Positions 37,929 to 51,775 of a DNA stretch of 64,000 nt are shown here, in pieces. This DNA comes from Liolophura sinensis (taxonomy: Eukaryota > Mollusca > Polyplacophora > Chitonida > Chitonidae), in assembly GCF_032854445.1 (NCBI RefSeq), contig NC_088301.1, forward strand, positions 40,227,187-40,291,186, in the 5' to 3' direction. Within the stretch, counting starts at the first letter, position 1; every line of letters starts with the position of its first letter. A program made the position numbers and the translations under genes. The notes under the pieces are model-generated. The model ran no database searches. It worked only from the letters and a program-made list of their open reading frames with translations, and was not told the origin of the DNA.

Positions 37929-40900
37929 TGCTCTTTAGGAGACAATCCGACCCCGAAGTCATTAAGCGTCTTCGAATGTCTTGAGACATGTGATGATTTT
38001 AGAGGACTGATGTTTTTAGACGGTCCTTTGCGTTGCCCAGATGTTTCGAATAAGATCCTGTTAACATTCCTGTAAGCATTGAGAGCTGGCACGCGTCACC
38101 CGAGAGTCGCCTTGAACATCTGCCGCTCACAGATGTCTGTGGCTCACAGCGCGTGCCCTCTTCAACCCGACAAGATAACGGGTGTTGGGACAAAGATGAT
38201 ACCTCTTCCAGTCTACCCTGCAGCCGTATACTGTAGTACTTAGCAATAGAAAAAGATGTTTTGACACGCGCCAGACGGCGATCCTGGAGGTATGCTCCTT
38301 TCTTTATGCTCCAAACTCTAGAGCTGTAGTAATCCATGATGTTCCATGTTTATGGGTAAATATGATGACGGTACTTCTTGCTTTCCGTGAATGTGGGAGA
38401 TTAGAACTATATATATGATAATAGCAATATGCAATGTACGTAGCTAGCTGTGCTAATATACTACACGCACCAACATGATCAAGAAATATTTTACTTGATT
38501 ATGATTCAGCGTATTATCGTATGCACAAGGGATACACCTTTATTGACATCGTCAGGCATCTAGCACTAAGCTCGTTTCCACACCCGACCCCACCCAACAG
38601 GCGCTAAGCATCTGATTCTGGTTGTACTGACTACATGCCATATATACTGGCTACCCAGGGTTAATTGCGTAATTGAAGCACGATACCCCGAACTGACTTG
38701 TTTACCTCATAGGCGGCAATACTCAGAGTAGCGAATTCTTATCGTCGCTGACAGCCGCTCCCACATGATGCATTTTGAAGATAAAATATATATTTTATCG
38801 CACCTATGAATGATACATACGTCTGCTTCCCTCCAAAATAAATAACAAGTCTCCCAGAATCTTCCCTCTATCATAATAAAATGAAGTATTCTGATATCAT
38901 CTAAAAAATACCCTCCACGGAAACGCATTTGTACCGAGTCACTTTCATCTTCGTTCAAAGAACGTATTGAACGTTCTTTGAACGCCTTTATTTCGACCTC
39001 ACCGTATCCGGCGATAACTTGATGTTTTGAACTCTTGACGAGAATGCACACAAGTATTTTCAGGTACATGGGCCGAACCCCTATATCTCATTTTGCACTA
39101 AGCGTAAATACGCTTAACATGAGTGTAAAGTCAGCGTATCGAACAATAACAATTCTGTAAATACACAGGGCATTGGTTCCTATGAGAGAAACACAGTATA
39201 TCTCACAATGTATCTCTAGTGAAGATGACGTGTTACGACGTTTTGATAGGTGTGTCCAAGGTTAATGTACATCGGATGCGTCATGACTGTTTGCCAATGC
39301 AAGGGCGATAACCGCGTATGCATGTATGCTAGTGATACGACTGGTCTATAATATACACGCTCTTACAATTGTTGCTTTCTTGTTACCTTTCTAGTTGTTT
39401 TGTGAGCTATACATATATACATTTGTTTCTTTCCAGTTGCTATCATGTCATTACTTTAAAGCAAACAATGGCTAGCCGCTATACCATTTGCAAACAGCTA
39501 TAGCTTACATTGTATACAGCTTGCAAGGCGTGACGTTCAGTTGCCTTAAATATCGCCTAAAACTATATATAGTTATTGTGAAGAGTGAGAAGGAGAGACA
39601 TACATAACTATGTAAATACTGAAACGCCATCTTCAGCTGTATATGATTGGGTCGAATTTCTTCGCAGTGTGTAACACAAGAATTGTAGAAATGATACCCA
39701 AACCAAGGGTGCCATGCACTCTCTCAGTTCAGATAATACACTTGCAACGTTTATTTTAGCATTGGTGAAAAATTTCTGGTGATGCTATTTGGTTTTTATA
39801 ACAGGATATTTAGGGCCTGCAGTGTGTATAGCGCAGACATAACATTTATGGAAGAGCGAAGAAAAATATTCCATACAGATAATGATCTACTTTGGACTGA
39901 CCCATGTTTCACCCATGATCGACATGCAGTGGAAATTAGGTACGCACGATTCCGGTCGATTCCAAACAACACGGCTAAACACGCAGGCTAAACTGATTTA
40001 GACTGCCTGAAACCGGTCGAGTTTCCGAACACGTAGGCAATCGTGTTTATATCATCGCCAGCTTCTCTTCACTGACATGCACGTGGGCATAAAAGAGGAA
40101 TGGGGTTGCAGCAAAGTGTCCTTTGCTTCCACACTTATAAACGCTCAGACAAGGTCCAAATCTGTAGACGTGCAATATATATAAGATCAAGGAATAACTA
40201 CACACCCATGAAGGTGTGCATAATAACACTTGTTTACGTGTCATATGTGTATTTCTATGTCGTGTGTACACGTTAGCTAGAATGATGTACAGAATTCACG
40301 ACAGAGAAACTGAACAGAAGATCTTTTGAATCTCTTCAGTACTGTTGTCCGAACAATTCTCTCATTAATGCAAATTTCTAAAAAGGGAATGATGACCCGT
40401 CATAAACAAAATTAAATCATTATTATTTAGGTTTAGGACACACAAAGCTTTTGATCTCAATGCGATACCAAAACATATATCTATAAAGTATAACACAACG
40501 AAGTTCGACCAGCATACTATTTCCGGAAAACATATAGTAAGCAAACAATATGCACTGAGTGCTCGCGCAAAAGTATAGCTACAACAATACTTTGTTATTC
40601 AAGATATTCAGTATGTCTACTGATGGAAAAGTATAGCGAAAACAATAATATATACCGAAACTGCAAAGATCGTTGAAAATTTAGTATAGTTGGTAAGGAA
40701 TGTTTGCCTAATGAATGCATTTTTAAGTTCAGCCAATATCATGCAGGGAACACGCGACGATGATACCAGTGAACATAAATACACACCTATATGAACATTC
40801 CCATCATGTATAAGATATACCGTTATTTATCTCATCGATTGCTCCAATATCAGTGGCCATTGAATCCATTTACACAAACTAATCGAGACAGATTCTAACG

Positions 40901-42331
40901 AATATAAACAGAACTAATGCACACCCTTTACGTGATGTTGCGAGGATGTTGCAATTGACAATGTCACTGAAACCTATGAAGGTGGATAGCTTTATGCAGA
41001 ACACATGATATTTATGTCATATCCATGGCATGCAGAAGGCAAAATGAATGTTATTTATTACTATACAAGCATGCAACTTGGAATTTGCTTAAAGGGTACA
41101 GCAATGGGGGCGATTAATTCATGGAATCTGATATACACGTATATGTATATATAAGTGTTCTCATGTCATGTTTTCATACCACGTGGAATGTATTCGTGTT
41201 TAATGTAATTGAGTTAAATAGAATCGCTTAATACCAAATGTATCACCACACGCTACGCACTATCATATTAATCCAATTTAACTTAGCACTGAAACACCTA
41301 TAAACATTCTCTCTACCAACAACATGACTTTCCAAAGAGCTTAAGTCGATATACAGATGTACTGTAATGAAATAAAATGCATCTGTTATGGTTGTCTCAG
41401 CACGCCTCCGCAGTAAACATACGTCTAGGGATCAGAGAACAGCGATATTACGGAAGAGTTAAGCAATAAACTTAAGTGCAAAATACTGTGGGTAACCGCA
41501 ACAGCATATAATACATTAGATCAGGAAGGGTTACTGATCTAGATGTCCAGACCACGTTTTGTCCAGGACGAAGCTCGTCTCTCCGCAAACACGTGGACAC
41601 AGGACAAAAACGTGTCTCTAGGGATGCTACAAAATAGAACCCCCTCCCCCACCCCGCGCCATTTCAAAAGTATAAATCATGCAAAAGCAATAATTGCTTT
41701 TAATTGGCAATAATTGTATGTATATTTATATTACTTATATTTTATTTTGTCCACACGTTAGACTCAACAGTCCAGTAGCATGACCTCCATGCATTCAATA
41801 CTTTTTAATGAGATGTAGAACGACAAAGAAATGTATTTTATTGCTGCATGTGTGACATGCATATTCTGTAGGTGTATATGGTGGTTTACTTGGAGTTATT
41901 CTCTGCGGTGAAGACGGAAATCATGTCGCCTTTTTCGCAGATTACCTACAGTTAAAGCCATGGAAGGTTTACCAGGTAATCCCCCAAAAGCCTTCCCTGC
42001 AGTGATGCAATGTAGTGTATGCACTGAGCCTGCACACAGGGAATCTCGTTACTAAATGAGTGTCACAACAAACGTACATTCTGTTCAACCCTGTGGCACG
42101 TGTCGTGTAGCGTGTGATGGTAGTCCTTTTAATATGAAGTACGATTTTTTTCTGGTGTGTGAAAATTTATCCATGTTTAGCTTGTATGCATTTAGGATTG
42201 GGGTGGCTGCTGACATAGCTATTATTCAGCAAACAACACGGGTCGCTCGCCAGGTGACAATGTTTCAACTGCTTTGTTTACTTTTAAATGTGGAGATCGG
42301 AGGCGGCGCGTGGTGAGTCTTCTTCCTGGTG
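37929..42331. other. No gene recognised
   Basis: Apart from the hairpin at 38952, this holds an imperfect inverted repeat at 41550-41616 (ccacgttttgtcc against ggacaaaaacgtg) and several minus-strand frames of about 75-120 codons without features. Confidence 0.65.
38952..38984. repeat. Perfect 14-bp hairpin with 5-nt loop
   Basis: cgttcaaagaacgt (38952-38965), loop attga, then acgttctttgaacg (38971-38984). Each arm is itself nearly palindromic around ttcaaagaa. There is no T-run or other transcription feature beside it. Confidence 0.75.
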
Positions 42332-42850
42332 ATGCGGTGCTTCTCTGCTGTTAGATCACGGGCACCTGCTGAGGTGAACATAACTCCGCTGGTTTTGCTA
42401 TGGCATCTCGAAGGTGGCACCCAACTGGGCGAACATCTCCTTGCGCTTCCCTACATGTCGTGTCCCTTGATGACAGCTAGCGGTGAGGAAGAGATCAGAC
42501 ACAAGATAGCGGCGGTCAGAATTTCACCTGGTACCCTGGCTGAAGAAACTGGGTTAGTTATTTTAGGACATCATCAGCCTTTAGCAAGGATTTGTGTTGC
42601 TAATCGCTCCCGAGACGTGTTTTTCTCCGTTTTACGAGCATACGGATTTAGAGACATCGCTACGTGGGGCCACAAAACGTTACTTATCATCAAAGGGAGA
42701 ATAGGTGTACATTGTGACTTTACCTTTGTAATTGGTCGCCAAAATAAGCGTTATATGTATGTCACTAGGTGTAACATGATGTCCCACGGCGTAGGTATGC
42801 GCTTGGTAATATTTGGGTCAGGGACCAAGGTCGGGTGGCAGCAGACATAA
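42332..42850 (+). CDS. Longest ATG-started open frame in the window, unrecognised
   Basis: An open frame of about 172 codons starts at ATG 42332 (in-frame TGA at 42314-42316) and stops at 42848-42850. It is noticeably less AT-rich than the surrounding DNA. The product would be a mixed polar/hydrophobic protein, e.g. PLVLLWHLEGGTQLGEHLL and AEETGLVILGHHQPLARI, without a signal peptide, transmembrane segment or motif I recognise. A shorter open frame (42056-42316) precedes it in another frame. In a 64-kb AT-rich window a frame of this length could arise by chance in a GC-richer patch; it could also be a piece of an unrecognised repeat or a lineage-specific exon. No splice or poly(A) signal clearly supports it. 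Confidence 0.2.
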   Translation: MRCFSAVRSRAPAEVNITPLVLLWHLEGGTQLGEHLLALPYMSCPLMTASGEEEIRHKIAAVRISPGTLAEETGLVILGHHQPLARICVANRSRDVFFSVLRAYGFRDIATWGHKTLLIIKGRIGVHCDFTFVIGRQNKRYMYVTRCNMMSHGVGMRLVIFGSGTKVGWQQT

Positions 42851-43478
42851 CCCAGAAATGACCATGCACGTAGACATTTCCAAATAATTAGCACAAACAC
42901 TGGGCATTTTTGTTGATATTCACAGCATTAACATGTCCAGCAGTGTTGTTGCATCATATATCAAAATTTAAAAATATTACAACGCGATAATGGATAATGC
43001 TTGTCCTGGTTGTAAACACAGTATTTAATTGGTTTTCCACAATGTCACGTATAAAAATGTTATGTTTTAGAAAATCATAATATTTTGATTTTATTTATAA
43101 AAATATCATGCTGTTAACACATTAAAATTGTTGTGTTGAGACTTACTAGCGTGTATAGTAAATGATAAAAAGGAAAGGTAAACAGTATGAAAAAAGGAAA
43201 AACCAAAGTAAAACAGCGATGTTAAATTACAAACATAACTCCTAAACTTATTTGTAAATAAAAACGATATGTTTACCATATGGTATATAGCAGTTGAGAA
43301 CATCGCAATTTTTGAACTGCTATTTTTATTTTATAAAACAACCAGCAAAAATTGAGCGATTAACTTTTAATCGTCATTTCAGTACTACAGGTAAATCTTG
43401 CCACATCAATCTGTTTTTTTTGTTTTTGTTTCAAACGGTGCTGCGTGGTGTGATAAGGGATTCGCTCCAAACCATACT

Positions 43479-43819
43479 ACACCGGCCCCGATGGCTCAGT
43501 TGGTAGAGCGTTCGCTTCGGGGGCGATAGATTCAAGGTATGTTCTGGGTAGATTGTAGCCTCCTCGCTTGACGCTCAGCATTAAGGGGATATTGCAATGA
43601 CTGGTTGGCCCGTACCAGTATAAGGGTTCGGGTGTGGCGTCTTACTTGCCTTCGATAAGTCGTCTCAGTGAAGCAGCACTAGATAAAAGAGCGGTGGAAA
43701 TTCGTCCTGCAACAAGGAGGCACGTTACACGTAAATGCACTCTAAAGGACTCTTTCGTCGTCATATGACTGGAAAATTGTAAAGTACGACGTTAAACCCT
43801 AAGCACTCACTGACTACAG
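43479..43819 (+). mobile_element. tRNA-derived SINE, family B, near full length
   Basis: The copy starts with a tRNA-like head (gatggctcagttggtagagc at 43490-43509 as A box, degenerate B box agattcaaggt at about 43527-43537). A body follows with 'gactggttggcccgtaccag' and 'gaagcagcactagataa', and a conserved 3' end 'aaagtacgacgttaaaccct' (43781-43800). Flanking 8-bp repeats accatact (43471-43478 and 43820-43827) probably are the target duplication. The 3' end and the middle block recur in the other family B copies (17957, 59754 and 60945), so a shared central domain and a LINE-matched tail are likely. Confidence 0.88.
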
Positions 43820-43904
43820 ACCATACTGGCATTGTCGACGATTCGCCTTAAGCCCATTTGGTGTTATCTTGAAGTTACCTCATACCGTGGCGGTATTATC
43901 TGGA

Positions 43905-44230
43905 TTGAATGAATGATTGACTGGTATTTTTTACGCCGCGCACTCCGGATGTCCGGACTAAACCACCGATAGTCGTAAGGTCAAACTTACTGAATCAATG
44001 CCTCGTTGGTGAAGGGCCTGGCAGTTAGAAGCGAGTCAGTTTTATATTTAACGGTCGAGACAGTGAAGGCCCCCACTATCCCGCTCTTGTTGAATCATTT
44101 CATTTTGTTGTAATCTACCAAGTTTTTATGTTTATCGCTTTACTTACAGAATATTTCACTAATATCGTAGAGAAAACCGAAGTTTCCAGAATAAACCACT
44201 GGTCAGTGTAGTTTTACTGGTGACTTTTTC
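43905..44230. repeat. Possible relative of SINE family A, very diverged
   Basis: The segment 'ttgactggtattttttacgc' and later 'cagaatatttcactaatatcg' with 'gagaaaaccgaagtttcc' resemble pieces of the family A tail and body (ggtgttttacgcc, agaatatttcacttatacg, ggaggaaaccgg) but are interrupted by about 200 bases of other sequence. It directly follows the family B insertion. Treat as a tentative old repeat. Confidence 0.3.
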
Positions 44231-47200
44231 CGCATGTGACATATGTCATAATGATGGAAGGCAAATTGTCTCCAGCAAACTTCATTTAAAACTACACGAA
44301 AGAGGATCGTTTATCAGGTCCGAGGATCACGAAGCGATCTTAGGCTTAAGAAAAAATTTAAATCATTAAATTTGGTATCTTCCTTTCCGTGATTTTAGCT
44401 GAAAATTTTACAATAACTTACCTTGAATTTATGGTGTCAAGCACAGTATTGCCCTTGTATCGTGAGAAATAACAATTTTAAAGTGATTTGAAATTTTGAC
44501 TGAAGTCTAAGATTATCTTGTGATCCCGTGGTCTGTTATTGCCATATTATGGAGGCACCGAGAGCAATGGAAGCTTCGGAATCGTTCACCGTGCGAGAAC
44601 GGCACTGAAGCGTTGTATGTATACTGATGTCACGTCTCCACCACTTGGCAATGAATCCACCGCTGCCATGTTGGATTTCCACACAAACCATATAGTCATG
44701 CCCTCCAATGCCTGGTTGTTACGTTGCTCAGGCTTATATATATATATAATTGCCTAAGTTATCAAAGAAAAATACATTGAAATGTATGCCGAGTTAATTA
44801 TTTATGCATATACCGTTCAAGATATACCGTAAATAGTTCACAGATATGTGAACGATTAAAAACAGACGCAGTTGGCAAACACTGACGAGACAGACTGACC
44901 CGGTTTTCACTCGAAGGCCTTCGAGTTTGCCTTTGTGGCCTCGAAATGGAGCTTTAAGAACTAAGCCGCCTTTCGGTCAACATCTCAAGCAAAAGCTTCA
45001 AGAGTGGAGAAATTACAGTTCAGGTATCAGACTTTACATGGCGGCGCTAACTGATTTGGGGCAAGCAGAGCTATCAAACAAATTAAAAATAAATTTATTT
45101 CTACTGTTGACAATAACCACAAGAGATTTTGCATACACAGTTACAGTTACTCTGTACAAGACGGGCGAAGAGGTGATAAGAATGGAATTAGCCTGAAGTG
45201 TAAATTGTAAACATTTATCGTATTTGCAACTGTAGAAGAGTATCTAAAGAAATTCTGCCAATTAACTTCCCCTTGCATACAATTAAGTGTGATGTATATT
45301 CAAGAGCTCAAATGTATGGCGATTCGGCGTCGCACATTTCTGAAAATCTCCGAGGCTTTTTGGATCTTCTCCTTTCCGGACAATAAAGAGCATGTGCTAA
45401 AGAAGCACTTTGTCATTAATCCCACGTCTGGTGGTTGGAGACAATGGGCAAATCCTGCCTTGGGATCAGCCTGAGCTAGGTGACTCCGTACGTTCTAGGC
45501 GGCAGGATGAAATCCATCAGTGCTGGTCTCCAAGAATCCGTGGGTAACACCACTCGCTCGTCTCCTCACTTGAGACATTTCCTCTTCCGAGTCGTCTCAA
45601 GGACAACACCCATGAAGCAGAATGAAACTCGTTTTTTGGAGCATCTTTCCTGTCATTTTCCCCTAGGACAGCATTCAAGATTGACGTGACGTGTGGACAT
45701 TCGATAAACATTAGTATACCTTATAGAGCTGTATATAGTTTTATTATAGAACACCAGTAGCGCTGCATTCGTTACAACACTTACAGTGGGTTGGACAATT
45801 ACAATGGCATTCACGCTATGGTCTCGTGATGTCCCAGACGTTTGTTTTATCTTGAGAGTTCAAGCCTCAACCGGATATACCGGTGAATCCATTAAAGACG
45901 CGTCTGGGATTTTTTCGTCTTCTGTGGTTGTTTTCTTGATTTTGTTTTGTTTTTTGTTGTGCTTTCTGGCCTTGTACATGTATCACACTGTGACCTCGTC
46001 TGCCTTCTTAAAAGTTTGTTTTTCATGCAGTTGCCCATTGTTTTTCTTACGGTGTTTGAGTTAGATAACGTTCTACTCTGCCCCCCCTCACTGACTCGTC
46101 TATTCCTCATAGGTCTTTAATGCATCATTCTGCGTTACCTTTACTGAACTGACCCTCGATATCCACATATCTCTGGCTTGACTTATTTGCTTACACCTTG
46201 CTGTGGTTCAGTTCGCCCCGTCTGTTTGCCTTTCTCGAGCAGACCCGATCTGGCCACTGCGGCCTATACTGAGTACACTTAGGAATGCGAGACGAACATA
46301 ACCCGTTCGTGCCCCCTCCTTCTCCTTCTGCATTCCTGAGGTGTAGAAGATTAAGATTTTTTTACTGTTTTCCTGCTTCTTAAAAGAGAATGACTGAGGA
46401 ACATGTATGTACTGAAATGTCCTACTAAAGACATATATTCGTGTAAATTTGTGTTATTTTCTCTTGAACTTATAGAACAAAGAAATTTCGTGGCGAAAAG
46501 TAAACAGACCAGATGCAGCAATTCGAAATATTTCTTCATACACGTGGGACTATCTGTAATTATGGGCGTATTACAAGTTAAGACGGTATGTACCTCTGTA
46601 ACCCACATCATCGGCCGTCCGCAAAATGTCCACACATTATTAGTTTTTCCTATTTCTCTCGCATAATTGAAATGCCATCTCAGGTGAAAAGTTCACAAAA
46701 GAAACTTCCCGGAGAGAAGGAGCCAAATCATATATAACGGCGACAAAGTTACCCGGATAAATGCATACAGAAATGTTAAGCGTATTTGCTTTTGCCTGAC
46801 ACATACTTGCGTATAAGCTACATCTGATAAACCACAACATGGAACGCAACAAGGATTATCTTGTTGACGGATATAAGCGAGGTCTTGCTTTTAAACAATT
46901 TTATGTTGAAGAAGTTTTACACAATATCTATGTATACATGTCTAGCATATAATGTAGCTGACATGCATGGGTTCACGTTTTGCACGTGCATGGAAGCAAA
47001 CTAGTTTAACCAATATCACGTTTGATCTTTGAATGCAAACAGACCGACTTTTTAGGAACTGACAGAAATAATCGAAGTATCGACCTGGCTCCGAAGTGTT
47101 TGCCGTCGGGACACACCTGTCCTTAATTCTCACCTATAGTGCAGGGTAAAAAAAAAAAACTCAGTTAATGTGTTCTTATGACACTTTTACGGCGTGTCAA

Positions 47201-48240
47201 TTGCCGCGAATATGAAAAGCGGGTTCCAGGAACACGCATTGGTCGTTGCAATCGTATACAGCTGTGGTCCGAGTGCACACATATAGTATGTACACTCTAG
47301 GACCACAGGCCTTAGATCGAAGACAGACAATCCCAGCGCTGCGTGTGTAGTTGTACAGCTAGACTTTATCGATTATCTAGAAAAATATGGTGGCCGACGT
47401 GTCAGCGAGTTTACTACGAGCGTATTCGCATGGGCAGCAGTTTCGATGTACAAGGATCTGGCTCAGCAAACTGTATCGGAGAACTAGGCGATCAGGCGTT
47501 GACCGGAGAAATATATATGTATGATGCATCTTGAGGAAGAGTAAACCGATGTTCTTAAACGGAGCACCACTATACACATGCCTTCAGCCGGCATGTTGTT
47601 TGTTCAACCGATGAAAACAGATCTGCAGTAGACACATTCCTGTAAAAAATCGAACTTCAATTCAAGCGCTTGGGAACGCTTTGTCAAGATACAGGATGTG
47701 TTTTCTTTGTATAGGGGCACACACACTGGTGTACCGAAAATGCCCAATGCGATGCAAAGGAGTGGTTGATGTGAATGTAGGCCTAAAAACTTTGATAAAG
47801 CACCGACATAACGGTGGAAACAGAATAGTACTTGAGATATCAATGACTGGAAACAGTGAAACTATATCTTGTACAGGTGAAATACGAACATATGCGACTT
47901 GCTGAAATATAACTATGTATAGAAAGAATATATAGGATCTTTTCAGTAATACCATATTATTTTGGTAATGAATTTAGCATGTGGTAATTCAGTCTGGGCT
48001 CCAAAAATAACGGTTTTGATATTTTACTCCTCACGTGTGCAGATTACATCAATGTGGTTTGAACTCATTTTTTTTTCAAGCACCCAAAAAAATAGCTCGG
48101 AGTCAAAAATAAAGTATAAGCGAACATTGTAATAGTAACATGCAGGATTGTGATATTTGTTATGTGCACGTTATTGTATATTTGCATGTGAAGAAGAATG
48201 TTGGCTATTAACGCTGGTTGGCTGCAATTGGCAGGCTTTG
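44231..48240. other. No gene recognised
   Basis: Includes a moderately GC-rich patch at 44540-44700 with a YY1-like gctgccatgttgg. Open frames of 60-97 codons occur on both strands between 45290 and 47960, none with a recognisable motif. Confidence 0.65.
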
Positions 48241-48380
48241 ATTTATTTATTTACTTGATTGGTGTTTTATGCCCTACTCAAGAATATTTCACTTATACGG
48301 CGGCCAGCAGTAAGGAAACCGGGCAACCGGGGAAAACCACGGCCATCCGCAGGTTGCTAGCAGACCTTACCACGCTCGGA
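48241..48380 (-). mobile_element. SINE family A copy, body and tail
   Basis: Plus strand shows the tail (atttatttatttacttgattgg), 'tgccctactcaagaatattt', 'acggcggccagcagtaagga', 'ccgcaggttgctagcagacc' and 'ttaccacgctcgga'. A stretch of the 'cattatggtgggagg' part is deleted. The sequence to about 48450 (gcagctctagcccccgcttcc and on) is not shared with the other copies and may be a different head or flanking repeat. No target duplication was identified. Confidence 0.8.
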
Positions 48381-49703
48381 CGGGCCCTGACGAATGTATG
48401 CAGCTCTAGCCCCCGCTTCCACTGTAAGTCAGGAGGTTTGTCAGGTATTTGACGAGTAATGGAGCATGCACTATACCGCTATAACTCCGGGGGCTCCGAT
48501 TTCCTCCGATTTACTTGTGTATATAGGTAAAGAATTTTGCTCGTCAATCTAAATATTCAACAAACTACATGGCTCTCTATAGCCACTTCGGGTAAGGACT
48601 GGTGTTACCAATTCGTGCCTCATGCTTGTTTTGGTTGCCTCAGTGTTCAAACATGATTTTTTTTTTTTATCGGGACTTCTGCCACACCGATTTGATTGTT
48701 GCTTTAATTTGCCGAGGGTCGGTTGTACAGAAATTTCAGGTCGCACAAATACAATGAAGGAGTACATGTTCAGCAGACAAATTTAAGAGGGCAAGAGGTC
48801 ATGTGTATGCATGGAGCAGAAAGAAAACCATGGACACTGAAAACGAGTGTAGAGCTGAATTAACAATGTATATACAGTTATCATTATACATTATTCTCCT
48901 GCCAGTATATATACTTCGTTATAATGGTCTTATATTCATTTCTACGGTTAGCGTGCTTTCTTCATTTATATTTTATGACATCTATATAGTTTCTGCACAA
49001 TATGCACGTCCTGTGGACTGAGGGAGAAAGATCTTTGAACGATAACCACTACCAAGGATAATATATGCCTATATACTGACGTAACTATATACTTGCTAAC
49101 TAATATTCGGTATGTAGGCCTTGGACTTGTGTATACACGAGAGGTGACGAACCAGTACACACACACAGTGACGGGTGCACTTCCGTGTGATAACTATGAG
49201 CGCATGCTACACGTAATATCAGCTCAGCTCACTGAATTTCTCCATGCACATGCCAACCTTAGCCCCTCTCATCATTAGGTGATAAGTGCGCTACATGTAG
49301 TATATATTTTAAAACCTGCATGGATGCCGCGATAGCCACAATATTCTCGTAAAATATAAATCATCAACTATCGACAGTAAATAACTTCATGGAATCTCCC
49401 CGTCTGTGTGCCTGAATTGTTTTAAAAAAACAATCATTCGCCAGTCTTCATCCGCCATAACGACTTCACTTTAATTTGGCTTCAAATATATACCTGCGCA
49501 TAATTTCATTTGAAGGGCCGAATGCATCACAGTGCATGGGACATAGAGGAGATACAGCCTATCCATGTATAATATCTCGGTTAGACCACAGTTGTCATGC
49601 ATGCATAAAGCTGGTGTAGTCAAAACTGCCTTCACGCTGTAACATCTACAACAACGACAGAACATACACACACAATCTCCTCCACACCATCCCCATACCC
49701 CCA

Positions 49704-49727
49704 TCCCCCCCCCCCCCCCCCCCCCCA
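49704..49727 (+). repeat. Poly-C tract
   Basis: About 20 consecutive C preceded by C-rich sequence (ctcctccacaccatccccat); quadruplex potential on the minus strand. Confidence 0.9.
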
Positions 49728-51741
49728 ACTGTAAGCATGCTTATTAGGGGGTAGGTTTAAGAAGTGGAATAAACCCTACGGTATCACTATGGTTGAAAGT
49801 ATCGTCAAATTTGAGTTATGTTGAGGGAAAGCTACCGGGCTCCAAATGATTGAATGATTGATCAATTGAACCCCGATCTCGCGTGTCCTATAGCGACTGA
49901 AGGACGAGCTCGGTGTATTCGCTCTGTCACCACCTCAACTGTGATTCAGATCGGGTGAGTGTGCCAGCGACATCTAACAACAGACTTCCTCACTACCTGC
50001 ACTCCAATACCACAGACCAATGCCACTGAGGATAGGAAGACAGGAATAACAATTCTCAGAATAGAATGATCCTCAATATGTCCCCCGCTTTCTAAATGTT
50101 TTTTCCAGTCCTATAGCGCATCTATTCCTGGATTGCAAATTACATGTTCATCATATATACAAAAGCGTTGCAGACATGCTATAAAAAGACGTTCCCTAGA
50201 AATACTTAAAAATGTACATTGTTTAATCAAATTTATTTTCTTTCTAGGAAAAAAGAAATCTATATAATTATATCTCGCATACATGTGACACGCAGCTATA
50301 CATGTGCAGGGCTGCACCCTTGTTCTTGATATCTTAATTCTCAAACAATGTGATGATTTCCAGTCAACAAACCTGAAATCTCTTCTACGATGAATGTTTA
50401 ATGTTCCCGTCGCATATAAAAATCGTTGAGGTCTTTTTTTTCGTCCCTCATGAGGAATTCCTGGCTTTCACCTTGAAACAAATATTGTTCCCCCAGACTG
50501 CCAACGGTAAATATTATTGTAGCCGGGTGGTCAACCTGCCCGACCTCATGCAGACGCAACAAGCTATTCGGAGAACTGTCATTACGTTAGACGTGAAGTG
50601 TTACCGCACACGTCAACCCGAGCCCGGGCCGTCAACAGAGACTGTACCAGGAACAGTTATCATTCATATAAAACATTTGCTACAAAATACATGTATTTCA
50701 ATACATACAACATTTATACTTTTTCTACGACAAAGTGTTACACGAAAGGCTTAGACAATAATTCAATGGTTAAACACAACTTATTTGAGTGTTCTATATG
50801 CAACGATGTGGAACGTTTCATATACTCTTATTACACACAACACTTACGACTTTTTACACTAGGATCGTGTGTAACATTTCTGATTTTTCAGTGTATTTAA
50901 GTATTGTACACATATAGTCTTCATGGTCATATATACTTGTACTTTGCATTACCTTTAGGTATGTAGCTGCATATCGGTATGTTAGTGTTATAGGGCCGTA
51001 TCATGTGGATAATCTCACAACGGGAAGACAACTATATAAATTATATGACAGGACATCTCTCTCTATATATAGCATGCATTAGGTATATTTCCATGTATAA
51101 TTTACAGGGTATATCTTTCACCATGTAGTAATGAGCCGAAAAATTCCCACAATATTAGACAATCATGCTGACACACATGAACCTGTATATCAGGGAAGCT
51201 AAAAACCTTCGCTGAAATATATCGCTAATCATTCAGCGGAGGACACGAAGTAGACAGACTATAGACTATATAGACTACGTGTGGTGAAAAGCTCTCACTA
51301 GTGGAGGACAGTTAATTGTGGCTAATGCCATGCATACTTATAAAGCCATATTTGTATGCTTAATTAAGACTACTTTGCGCTAATTTGCATGTAAAAGTAA
51401 ACAATATATACTCCGTTAAAATGGTAATGGATTTCTTTGACTTGAAATATACACTGTAATTTAAGATAAACGTAGATATGCCAATGTTCAGTCTACCATT
51501 GTTGTAATGAAAGGCAATTGTTATATACATTTGTTTTATATGTACGAGTTGGTGGTAAATTGAAAATTATACAAACGCACCTTGAAGATCAACAAGAAAT
51601 CATGCATGTGTTCATATATAATGTAGACTTGAACCCGTTGGTGGAAGTAAATAAAGATGACTGACTCTAACCTCTTTGTCACATATTTACAGTAAACGGA
51701 TTAAGGCATCCGAATTGGGGCAGCGAGGCAAAATACAGAAT

Positions 51742-51775
51742 GTGTACGTATATAGCATGTGTACGTATATAACAT
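51742..51775. repeat. Short tandem repeat, 2 x 17 bp
   Basis: gtgtacgtatatagcat (51742-51758) and gtgtacgtatataacat (51759-51775) are adjacent direct copies differing at one base. Confidence 0.85.

Noticed and set aside
41550-41616. Inverted repeat around ccacgttttgtcc
   Set aside because: Only about 13 paired bases with an indel across a 37-base loop; could be chance in a 64-kb window.
43490-43540. A functional tRNA gene
   Set aside because: The A box is good but the B box is degenerate, no acceptor stem closes, and SINE body sequence follows at once.
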